Shown here piece after piece: positions 14,721 to 21,585 of a stretch of DNA of 22,354 nucleotides. The position numbers were made by a program, and so were the translations under genes. The stretch is taken from contig CAZKCH010000009.1 in the NCBI GenBank assembly GCA_964551525.1, forward strand, positions 1 through 22,354, in the 5' to 3' direction. The notes below the pieces were generated by a model, which had not been told where the DNA came from, did no database searches, and worked only from the letters and a program-made list of their open reading frames with translations. The stretch is from GWA2-46-15 sp964551525. GTDB taxonomy: Bacteria; Patescibacteriota; Minisyncoccia; Minisyncoccales; GWA2-46-15. The first letter of the stretch is position 1, and each line of letters begins with the position of its first letter.

Positions 14721-15701
14721 TTATTTTAATAAACAGCAAAAGAAATTGTCGTCATAACAACCGCTGATTGTCTGTTTAATGTCTTGGCAGCGCCATAATG
14801 ATTCCATTGATGATCCTTCGCCCAAATCATTGAGATCGCCGCCGGTTTCACAGCCGCTTAAATTATCCGCGGTAATGCTGGTGATTTTAAAAAGATAGCC
14901 GACTTCGGAACAAGTATTAAGATTATAAGGAGGTGCGCTCACGATATTGCATGTTTTACAGCCGGAATAGCTTTTCATAAACGGCGGAAAGCATGGTTCT
15001 CCGAATAAAGGCAGATCCTGAACCACCAACTCAAAAAAATCAGTGATTTTATCATAAGCCGTGTCAATAAGATCCTTGGCAGAGGAGATTGCGTTGGTCA
15101 GTTGCGATATTTTATTAAAATCACAGGCGTCTCCTTGACATTCTTCGGCTTCACAAATCTGCGTATCGCAGGCGAGATTATAACACTTTTTCCAGAGATC
15201 TTTGCTGCCTGTTCTTTTATATTTGAATTCTGCGTAGCGTGCTTCGTCGTCGGGATTAAAATTACTCAATGTTTTGCAATCTAAGACAACACCCAACAGC
15301 CAGCTGCCGAGAGGATAGTCATTATTGAAAATCCCGGTGTCAACAAAATTGCAGGTATAGCCGGGCTTGCAGTCAGTGTTGCAGGCGGAAAAGATTGTAT
15401 CTGTTTTACAGGTAGAGTCGCACCTTTTCGGATCGCAGGTGTCTTTGGCTTTGACTAAATTGCGGGCGTTGTTTGAAGCGATCCGCGCCTGATCGGAAAT
15501 GATTTTCACTTGCTCCAAAAGGCGGGCGTTCAGTTCAATGATTGAGTCGGCTAATTCTCCCACCGGCGCCTCGGTCTTCAGGTCGCAAGAAAACGAATCG
15601 TCAGAGGCAAAAGCGCCTCCGCCCCCGTTAATTAAAGGAACGGTCGGCGTTAAGACGACTATTATTATCAGCGCGGCGATCTTTTTATTGACGTGAGGCA
15701 T
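14721..15701 (-). CDS. Secreted cysteine-rich protein of unknown function
   Basis: 326 residues with a signal peptide (hydrophobic core about 8-24, Gly-rich to about 33). The mature part contains 22 cysteines, many in dense clusters such as CDPKRCDSTCK, CNTDCKPGYTC and CDTQICEAEECQGDAC. This suggests a disulfide-stabilised or metal-binding extracellular protein. A helical N-terminal stretch (about 45-85) and a second helical part (about 200-235) frame the cluster. No family is recognised. It sits 9 nt after the pilin-M23 gene and 24 nt before the pilin-crystallin gene, so it is probably exported and acts with them. No thiol oxidoreductase is seen nearby. Confidence 0.75.
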   Translation of the reverse strand: MPHVNKKIAALIIIVVLTPTVPLINGGGGAFASDDSFSCDLKTEAPVGELADSIIELNARLLEQVKIISDQARIASNNARNLVKAKDTCDPKRCDSTCKTDTIFSACNTDCKPGYTCNFVDTGIFNNDYPLGSWLLGVVLDCKTLSNFNPDDEARYAEFKYKRTGSKDLWKKCYNLACDTQICEAEECQGDACDFNKISQLTNAISSAKDLIDTAYDKITDFFELVVQDLPLFGEPCFPPFMKSYSGCKTCNIVSAPPYNLNTCSEVGYLFKITSITADNLSGCETGGDLNDLGEGSSMESLWRCQDIKQTISGCYDDNFFCCLLK

Positions 15702-15710
15702 AATATACTA

Positions 15711-17183
15711 TTAATAGTATTCTCCTGGCGGGAATTCTGACATTGCCGGTTCAAGCGGGCATCCTATGCCATCAGCGCCTGGTGGTAAAAATAAACAAGG
15801 GTTTATCAAGGCGTCCCCGTCTCTTACCTCGAAATGGAGATGGTCGTAATAACTAGCAGTACTGCCTATTTTGCCAATAGGATCGCCTTGCCTAACTTCA
15901 CCCGAGGTGACCAGAAACTCAGAAAGGTGGAGATAAATGCTTCTGTATGGTTTTCCGTTGATATCCTTGTGATCAATGGCAATATATTGCGCGTTTTCTC
16001 TATCGCCTCCTCCCAGCCATACGTAGTCAACAACGGAGACGGTTCCGTCGGCGGCAGCATAGACAATTTCTCCGAAATTACCGAAATTCAGGTCTATCCC
16101 TCCGTGCCAGCCTCCGCCGGTCTCTTGGGTATATTCGCCAAATGGTTGTCCGACCACGGGATCAGTAACTGGCCAGGCAAGGGCGCCGGGGTTTGGATCA
16201 GGAGCTGGTCCGGGCGGAGTGTTTGGATCAGATCCATAATTCAGCGAGGCCCACAATTCTGCTACGTTTTGAAACCAGCCATTCACTAAAGAATCCAATT
16301 CGGCTTCCTCTATTTGGCAGTAAAATGTGTTTGGATCTTGTTTGTTGTCAATCTCGTTCCAGATTTTTTCTATTTCAACTTTATTGGTTTCTTGCAAAGC
16401 AAGCATTGATAGCCGGTCAAAAGGCATGGGCAGACAAGCGCTGAGCAGGTTTTTTACTGCGTCCAGGCGCAAGGTTTCTTTCGTCAGCTCAAATTGTTTT
16501 TTAATCAAATTTTGACGGCTGGTTTTAAGTATTTTTTCTGCGCCCTCAAGCGCTTTTCTTTTTTGGTCGATTTCCTGCCAATTTTGGCAAATGTCTTTAT
16601 ATTCCGCTTCCAATCCCGATTGTTTGGTGCATTTTAAAGGGTGGCAATCAGCGCCGGCATCGCATTTCGGCGCTAAGGGCGAGCAGCTGCATTCTTCCAG
16701 CGCCTCTTTGAAATCAATCGCTTTTGTTTCAAGCACAGCGGTTTTGTCTTTGACTGCTTTCGCCAAGGGTCTTATTTCACCCATTTTTTTGAAAACTATT
16801 TCCTGGATCGCGCCAATAGGCAATTCCCAATACGATTTTGTTAAATCCGGCGTGGTCAGGGGCGGAACGATTGGCGCTGGCGGCGGGCTATTTAAACCCG
16901 GGAGGCGGATTGCCAATAAATCAGGATTAATGATTTTCAGCATCATAAACGAAAGCAGAAGTATTGCCAATCCCGTGAAAGCAGAGTTTACCTGGTCTTT
17001 TGCCATTATGGCTTTGCCGGGATTGTTGGTGGAAATGAGCCGGAGAAACCCGCCGTATAAAAGCATGAGAAAGCAAACGCCGACGCTGACGATTAAGGAA
17101 AAGGCATAAGCGTAAAGCAAAAACGAGCCCAAATCAGTCGGCATGGGCACGCCCGGAATATTCGGATAAGTTATTTCAAGCAT
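15711..17183 (-). CDS. Pilin-like membrane module fused to an M23 peptidoglycan endopeptidase
   Basis: 490 residues. Two membrane helices (about 20-48 and 67-88) flank STNNPGKAIMAKDQV, the same layout as the N-terminus of the crystallin-bearing protein. A Pro-rich linker follows, then a coiled-coil, Cys-containing middle (about 140-300) and a C-terminal M23/LytM peptidase (about 335-465). The zinc-site pattern is complete: His360 and Asp364 in HGGID, His450 in DHLHFEV, with His448 and His419 as expected second-shell or catalytic residues. M23 enzymes cut peptide cross-bridges in peptidoglycan. Opening the wall for the secretion apparatus, the job of VirB1-type enzymes, is the likely role. Attaching the enzyme to a pilin-like anchor is unusual. 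Genes on both sides are within 10 nt. Confidence 0.85.
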   Translation of the reverse strand: MLEITYPNIPGVPMPTDLGSFLLYAYAFSLIVSVGVCFLMLLYGGFLRLISTNNPGKAIMAKDQVNSAFTGLAILLLSFMMLKIINPDLLAIRLPGLNSPPPAPIVPPLTTPDLTKSYWELPIGAIQEIVFKKMGEIRPLAKAVKDKTAVLETKAIDFKEALEECSCSPLAPKCDAGADCHPLKCTKQSGLEAEYKDICQNWQEIDQKRKALEGAEKILKTSRQNLIKKQFELTKETLRLDAVKNLLSACLPMPFDRLSMLALQETNKVEIEKIWNEIDNKQDPNTFYCQIEEAELDSLVNGWFQNVAELWASLNYGSDPNTPPGPAPDPNPGALAWPVTDPVVGQPFGEYTQETGGGWHGGIDLNFGNFGEIVYAAADGTVSVVDYVWLGGGDRENAQYIAIDHKDINGKPYRSIYLHLSEFLVTSGEVRQGDPIGKIGSTASYYDHLHFEVRDGDALINPCLFLPPGADGIGCPLEPAMSEFPPGEYY

Positions 17184-17191
17184 AATGATTT

Positions 17192-17749
17192 TCAGGCCGG
17201 CTTAGCCACATTTTTTAGAGATGGTCCCTTAGTGGTTACTCCTGGGACCTCAATTTCTGTTACTTCAAAAAAAACCGCTAAAGTCCAACATGGCAAGGCG
17301 CCGACATAAGGAATGAGTTCGCCGACGATCGGAGTGACAAACTTGGAAGTTTTGCCCCGGAATAGCTTTTTTATAAAATTTTCTGCTTGTTGTTGCGTTC
17401 CTTTAGTGGTGGTGATATGCAGTTTCCCCTGGCCTCGGAATAGCATCCAGCCACAAATAATGATCATGCCAAAGATATCAAGAATGCCTAAATCATCGAG
17501 TCCAAAACAGGTAATAGCAATACCGGCTACGTCCAATGTAATTGCCACGCCCATCATAATAATTCCTTCGGGGCCCATTAAATTACTAAGCCCGCCGCTT
17601 GACTTTGCCTCGGTTTTTTCCTCTTCGTTTTGAGTATTTTCAATACTTCCAGCATTTTCGCTGTTTTCAGCATCTCCGACGCTTTCGGTGTCCTCGATGT
17701 TTTCCTCGTTTCCAGTGGGCGTATTAAATTGTTCCGTTTCTTCAGCCAT
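17192..17749 (-). CDS. Membrane protein with acidic N-terminus, secretion-locus associated
   Basis: 185 residues. Residues 1-50 are strongly acidic, low in complexity and probably disordered. Hydrophobic helices follow at about 58-78 and 86-105, with a basic stretch (about 122-137) and a further hydrophobic segment near 138-162. No signal peptide is seen, so the acidic part is likely cytoplasmic. No enzyme motif is recognised. It lies between the VirB4 ATPase and the pilin-M23 gene, so a structural or adaptor role at the inner membrane is plausible but unproven. A spacer of four 10-bp repeats separates it from virB4. Confidence 0.7.
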   Translation of the reverse strand: MAEETEQFNTPTGNEENIEDTESVGDAENSENAGSIENTQNEEEKTEAKSSGGLSNLMGPEGIIMMGVAITLDVAGIAITCFGLDDLGILDIFGMIIICGWMLFRGQGKLHITTTKGTQQQAENFIKKLFRGKTSKFVTPIVGELIPYVGALPCWTLAVFFEVTEIEVPGVTTKGPSLKNVAKPA

Positions 17750-17756
17750 AGTTTTA

Positions 17757-17800
17757 AATTATCAGTATTAATCAGTTAAAATCAGCATAAATCAGTGTCT
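17757..17800. repeat. Four 10-bp phased repeats between virB4 and the acidic membrane protein gene
   Basis: ATCAG recurs at 17761, 17771, 17781 and 17791, exactly 10 bp apart (about one helical turn), with variable 5-nt AT-rich fill. The array occupies nearly the whole 49-nt spacer. Confidence 0.75.
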
Positions 17801-19592
17801 ACTCAACTATTTCTTCTCCTTTTGCTCTTTTCGCTTTCAGTACTTCTTCTGGCGAGGTGGTGATGATTTGATCCTCGGCATAAGAGGCGACGATTCTGAT
17901 CGCCACGTGTTTCTGGCCGGCAATGAAAATGCCTTCGCCAATGCCCGCTTCCATCAAAAGCATTTTTTCCTGGTCGGTCAGGTTAAAGGTTTTTTTAATC
18001 TGGTCCAAAACCGCCGGACTTTGTTTCAGCAATAACTGGAGTGAAGAATTGGCGACAATGGCCGTGCCGTACTCCGACTTTAAAAAGTCGCCCACGTCTT
18101 GGGTAATGGTTGTCAGTCCCAACCAGTATTTTCTCGCCCTCTTGGCCACGCCGAACAAGAAAGAGGCGCCGTCTTGCGATTGCATCAGCCACCACGCCTC
18201 ATCAATCAAAAGCATTCTCTTTTTCATTTCCGAGCGGATTTTGTTCCAGACATAGCGCATGACCACAAACATGGCCATGGGCCTTAATTCGTCTTCCATG
18301 TCGCGGATACCGAAAACCACCAAATTTTTATTCAAAGACAGATTGCTCGGCTGGTTGAAAAAATTAGCGAAAGTGCCCTCGGTGAATTTTCGTATTCGCC
18401 TGACCAAGGAATCGGCGCCCTCCATGGTTTCCAAAACCGATTCCAAATCAGACATTAAAGGAATATTTTCCGGCCACTTTTTCGGATCGGTTTGGGGCGT
18501 AATGTCTTTGGCGGCATAGGTTTCGGTCAGGGCGCGGTCAATAATCGCGTCTTCCTCCGGCGTTAAGCCGCCGAGCATGAGCCGCAAAAGCCCGACCAAG
18601 TTAATGATATTACTTCTCAAAACGTCTTCCGGGCTTTCGTCTTCGCGCGGCAAGGGCAGTTCAAAAGGATTAATGTGGTCATTTGAACTTAAAGAAATAT
18701 TAAAGAACGAGCCGCCGACCGATTCGGCCAAAAACTTGTATTCGTTTTCCGGATCAACAATGATTGTGTCCACTCCGGTCATCAGCGACCGCAACACCTC
18801 TAACTTGCAAAAAAATGACTTACCCGATCCGCTCTTTGCGAACACGAGGAGGTTGGCATTCTCCAAACTGAACCGGTTGAAAAGTATCAAAGAATTATTA
18901 TGACGATTGATGCCGTAAAGCGTGCCTTCATTGGAACTCAAATCAAAAGAAACAAAAGGAAAGGTCGAGGAAAGCGGGCTGGTGTTCATGGGCGTGTGCA
19001 CCTGCAAAATGTCCATGGCGTAAGGAGAGGTAGAAAGAAAACCCTCTTTTTGCTGGAAGAACGAGGGTTTGACATAAATCATCCGGCCTTCAAGCATTGA
19101 CCGCAGGGTCAGTTCAATATCGCGCAATTGTTTGTCAGTGTCGGCATAAATTGTAATATACAAGCCGACGCGGAACATTTTTTCCTGGGCTGTCTGCAAC
19201 TCATCTCTTAACCCTTCCAAATCCTGGAAAGCGGTTTCCAGAACCGGGTCGCGGATCAGGCCTTTTTCCTGACGCTCCATCAGTTCCGATTGGACTTCGG
19301 TCACCTTTTTCCGCAGTTGTTTCAGAATGACGCCGGTTTCTACCGGGTGAATGTAAAAAGCCACGTCCATGGGCGCGTTGAGATTGATCACCGGTTCAAA
19401 CCAACCCGAATTCAAATAGCGCGGGTAGGAGAAAACGAAAAACGATTTGGCGAGTTTTTCCCCGATTTTTAAATAACTCTGCTGGATTTCAATCGAAGAA
19501 GGGGCAATAAAGTCCTTGAGATTCAGGGTTTCTGATTCAAAGATTTTTTCCGGCACCCGCCGGCCTGATTTTTTGAAAAAAGGGATGTTCAT
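17799..19592 (-). CDS. VirB4/TraC-type conjugation ATPase
   Basis: 597 residues; the energy-providing ATPase of type IV secretion and conjugation systems, bound to the inner membrane. Walker A AKSGSGKSFF (252-261) is followed by TIIVDPENEY (276-285); the Walker B region is MLLIDEAWWLM (460-470), followed by WLGLTTITQDVGDFL. The N-terminal region (about 30-215) is shorter than in full VirB4 (about 800 residues). The missing part seems to be the separate 212-residue protein just upstream, whose TAA overlaps this ATG by one base. Transport substrate (DNA or protein) is unknown; no relaxase or coupling protein (VirD4) is in the window. Confidence 0.93.
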   Translation of the reverse strand: MNIPFFKKSGRRVPEKIFESETLNLKDFIAPSSIEIQQSYLKIGEKLAKSFFVFSYPRYLNSGWFEPVINLNAPMDVAFYIHPVETGVILKQLRKKVTEVQSELMERQEKGLIRDPVLETAFQDLEGLRDELQTAQEKMFRVGLYITIYADTDKQLRDIELTLRSMLEGRMIYVKPSFFQQKEGFLSTSPYAMDILQVHTPMNTSPLSSTFPFVSFDLSSNEGTLYGINRHNNSLILFNRFSLENANLLVFAKSGSGKSFFCKLEVLRSLMTGVDTIIVDPENEYKFLAESVGGSFFNISLSSNDHINPFELPLPREDESPEDVLRSNIINLVGLLRLMLGGLTPEEDAIIDRALTETYAAKDITPQTDPKKWPENIPLMSDLESVLETMEGADSLVRRIRKFTEGTFANFFNQPSNLSLNKNLVVFGIRDMEDELRPMAMFVVMRYVWNKIRSEMKKRMLLIDEAWWLMQSQDGASFLFGVAKRARKYWLGLTTITQDVGDFLKSEYGTAIVANSSLQLLLKQSPAVLDQIKKTFNLTDQEKMLLMEAGIGEGIFIAGQKHVAIRIVASYAEDQIITTSPEEVLKAKRAKGEEIVE

Positions 19593-20230
19593 TAGGATAA
19601 TTCAGGCGGAATTTCCGGATAGTAGCCGGTTTCCGCTTCTTTAGGATGATGCAGGGCCCAGAGGAATTCCGTCAATTCCGGAGTAGAAAGGGGCATGGCT
19701 TGCAAGCCCATTCTTTTTAAACCCATGGCAATAAATTCCATTCTTTGCCACAGTTGGGCTTTGCAGCGCTGGAATTGCTCCTCGGTCATGGTTGGCAAGC
19801 GGCCGATTTTGACCACGTCTTCCGCTCCCAGGGCCTGGCCTGATTCAAAAACAGTGTAGGGCACGACGACGAAAAACGACTTGCTCATAATGGTGCCGCC
19901 CTCAACCAGTTCTTTGACGAAATCGTGGTAGCCCGAAACCTGCACCCTTAAAAGGTCGTTGGGCTGGTTCGCTTCCAGTTCTTTTATTTTTTCCAGATAG
20001 CCGGTCATATTCAGTTTTCTTGATTGGACAATGATCTGCAAAGAAAAATCAAGCGAGTTGATGAAACTCTGGAATTGGTAGATGATTGCCTGCTGTTCCT
20101 CGTCTGATTTCAATGCGAAATTCAAGGAGGAAACAATCATTACTCCCCGGAGCGCTTTATTTTTCAGCAGAATTATCCCCTCTCTGATTTGGTCAACCAG
20201 CAAGAAATCTTGTGTCGCCGACTTCGCCAT
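19592..20230 (-). CDS. TraC-like N-terminal half of VirB4, encoded separately
   Basis: 212 residues, no membrane helix. The start MAKSATQDFLLVDQIREGII and the region through MIVSSLNFALKSDEEQQAI, FQSFINSLDFSLQIIVQSRK and SKSFFVVVPY resemble the N-terminal domain of TraC/TrbE/VirB4 proteins, which contacts other membrane-complex parts. No ATPase motifs are present. Its stop overlaps the virB4 start (TAATG), implying coupled synthesis of two chains that together make one VirB4. It sits directly downstream of prgI, a VirB3-like gene; VirB3-VirB4 pairing is standard. Moderately sure of the family assignment, sure of the operon. Confidence 0.8.
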   Translation of the reverse strand: MAKSATQDFLLVDQIREGIILLKNKALRGVMIVSSLNFALKSDEEQQAIIYQFQSFINSLDFSLQIIVQSRKLNMTGYLEKIKELEANQPNDLLRVQVSGYHDFVKELVEGGTIMSKSFFVVVPYTVFESGQALGAEDVVKIGRLPTMTEEQFQRCKAQLWQRMEFIAMGLKRMGLQAMPLSTPELTEFLWALHHPKEAETGYYPEIPPELS

Positions 20231-20235
20231 TTTAG

Positions 20236-20274
20236 TAATTAGGTTAATTAGAAATTAGAATAATTAGTCATTAG
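20236..20274. repeat. Five ATTAG repeats with alternating 9/7-bp spacing
   Basis: ATTAG occurs at 20238, 20247, 20254, 20263 and 20270, steps of 9, 7, 9 and 7 bp. The array fills the 44-nt spacer between prgI and the TraC-like gene and reaches the prgI stop codon. Confidence 0.65.
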
Positions 20275-20700
20275 TTATTTCTTTATCTCAATATTCGTCG
20301 TCATCTCGCTTATCCGGCTTCTGCCAAAGGCCTTCAATTCCGGCACGACCTGTTTCGGCCTGACCGGGCCATTGCTTCCCTCCACCTTTTTCCAAATTAA
20401 ACGGGGCGGCAGTTCTTTCTTTTTCCAGAGATAAATCTTTGACGAAGTGAAAAAGAAAAAGAAGTTTCCCAGCACAGTCGGCAATGACCTGCCCCCGACT
20501 CTCATGAAAGCGAGGAAAACCGCGCTGATAAGGATAATAGCGGAAAGCATGAAGAACAGGGAAAGATTTACTTTCGACAGCAAGAGCCAAAGCATGACAA
20601 TGATAAAGCCGGCGATGACGAGCATGACGAATTGTTTGAAAGTCAGCGGCCCGGCGATCTTGGCTTCCTGTTCGATGAATTGGGGTACCTGAAAGCGCAT
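20275..20700 (-). CDS. PrgI family (VirB3-like) membrane protein
   Basis: 141 residues. The N-terminus MRFQVPQFIEQEAKIAGPLT followed by FKQFVML is the PrgI family start. Two adjacent hydrophobic helices (about 24-43 and 46-66) are followed by GGRSLPTVLGNFFFFFTSSKIYLWKK, given here as the landmark for residues about 69-94, and a basic soluble tail. PrgI proteins occupy the VirB3 position in Gram-positive and CPR secretion loci and are thought to tether VirB4 to the membrane. The two genes after it encode the split VirB4. It follows the four-helix-bundle cassette. Confidence 0.88.
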   Translation of the reverse strand: MRFQVPQFIEQEAKIAGPLTFKQFVMLVIAGFIIVMLWLLLSKVNLSLFFMLSAIILISAVFLAFMRVGGRSLPTVLGNFFFFFTSSKIYLWKKKELPPRLIWKKVEGSNGPVRPKQVVPELKAFGRSRISEMTTNIEIKK

Positions 20701-20706
20701 AGGCGT

Positions 20707-20753
20707 GTATTTAGTATTTTGTATCTAGTATTTAGTATTCGTATTCCGTATTC
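20707..20753. repeat. Left flank: seven degenerate 7-bp GTATTTA-type repeats
   Basis: GTAT recurs at 20707, 20714, 20721, 20728, 20735, 20741 and 20748, a 6-7 bp period. The array covers the stop codon and last codons of the four-helix-bundle gene, encoding its NTNTKY tail. It is the inverted counterpart of the array at 21101-21142. Confidence 0.8.
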
Positions 20754-21102
20754 TTTTTAATCCATTTATAAGCTTATGAACCATCACTGTTTGATTGGCA
20801 ACTTCATGAAAACCCTCATTATTCAGATAATTGATATCCCTACTTATAAGCAATTGGTTCTGTAATTCTGTTAACGATCCTTGGGCTATCAAATAAAACT
20901 GGCATTTGTCTTTGTTTGTATTTCGACTAAATCCCTCGGCGATATTTGATGTAATTGAAATGGCGCAACGTCTCATCTGGCTGGTTAAGCCGAACATTTC
21001 TTTATTTGGGAAATTTTCGGTAACCTTATAAACTAGCAGAACAAGCTTGTGCCCTTCTTTCCAGGCATTTAAATCAGTGAAAGATTTTATCTTCGTAGTC
21101 AT
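20725..21102 (-). CDS. Four-helix-bundle protein (23S rRNA intervening-sequence / S23 family)
   Basis: 125 residues from ATG 21102. Landmarks of the family are FTDLNAWKEGHKLVLLVYKV, then FPNKEMFGLTSQMRRCAIS and SNIAEGFSRN, ending in helices with SLTELQNQLLIS. The fold is a small helical bundle forming pentamers; function is unknown, though members were first found as ORFs inside 23S rRNA insertions. I reject the further-upstream ATG at 21141 because it would only add 13 residues encoded by the tandem repeat. Heptamer arrays flank both ends in inverted orientation, and the gene interrupts an otherwise secretion-dedicated operon. It may therefore be an inserted cassette. Confidence 0.87.
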   Translation of the reverse strand: MTTKIKSFTDLNAWKEGHKLVLLVYKVTENFPNKEMFGLTSQMRRCAISITSNIAEGFSRNTNKDKCQFYLIAQGSLTELQNQLLISRDINYLNNEGFHEVANQTVMVHKLINGLKRIRNTNTKY

Positions 21103-21142
21103 ACAAAATACGAAATACAAAATACAAAATACAAGATACAAG
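21101..21142. repeat. Right flank: six 7-bp ATACAAA tandem repeats
   Basis: Six contiguous heptamers: ATACAAA, ATACGAA, ATACAAA, ATACAAA, ATACAAG, ATACAAG. On the complementary strand the unit is TTTGTAT, close to the TTNGTAT unit of the left array, so the two arrays form imperfect inverted repeats around the four-helix-bundle gene. Confidence 0.85.
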
Positions 21143-21143
21143 G

Positions 21144-21581
21144 CTACTCCAGCGGCTCTCGATATGTATCCGGTTTTGTCTCATATGGCGCGGGGGTTCC
21201 CTCTACCGCTGTTGCCTCGGATTGGACGGCTGTCTCTTTTTGTCCTGTCTTGCCCATATCTGTACTGTAAAGCCCCGCTAACGCTTCCTTGACCGGGAAA
21301 AAGACGAATCGGTTGATTTCCTGCCCGATTTTCTTGGCTGTTTCCGCATCTAAACCAACTTCTTTTTCCAAAGAGACCTGAAATTCTCCCGGCGGCAAAA
21401 GCCCGTACAAAACATTCCTAATCAAATCCGAGATTTGCCCCCCACGCTTATCCAGTAATTCATATTCGATTAATATTTTTTCGATTATTTCGGCACATTC
21501 TTTGGAGGTTAAAATCTCTTTAATATCTTGCGGCAATTTTATATAGATCTGCCATAATTGTTCTTTAGTATAGTTAGTCAT
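21144..21581 (-). CDS. Secretion-locus hypothetical protein, helical
   Basis: 145 residues, soluble, no signal peptide. The N-terminal part (1-95) looks helical: EQLWQIYIKLPQDIKEIL, then a Leu/Ile-rich helix, LIRNVLYGLLPPGEF and GQEINRFVFFPVKEAL. The last 40 residues are rich in Thr, Ala, Pro and Glu and are probably disordered. I do not recognise a named domain. It begins 4 nt after the preceding gene, so the two are co-transcribed; the four-helix-bundle cassette comes next. A cytosolic accessory role in the secretion locus is only a guess from position. Confidence 0.7.
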   Translation of the reverse strand: MTNYTKEQLWQIYIKLPQDIKEILTSKECAEIIEKILIEYELLDKRGGQISDLIRNVLYGLLPPGEFQVSLEKEVGLDAETAKKIGQEINRFVFFPVKEALAGLYSTDMGKTGQKETAVQSEATAVEGTPAPYETKPDTYREPLE

Positions 21582-21585
21582 GTTT

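Noticed and set aside
21103..21141. N-terminal extension MYLVFCILYFVFC of the four-helix-bundle protein as a membrane helix
   Set aside because: It is simply the heptamer array read in frame; the family starts around the ATG at 21102.
20707..21142. CRISPR array
   Set aside because: Units are 7 bp and contiguous with no unique spacers and no cas genes.
20707..21142. Insertion sequence
   Set aside because: The enclosed gene has no transposase motifs and the flanks are tandem arrays rather than single terminal inverted repeats with target duplications.
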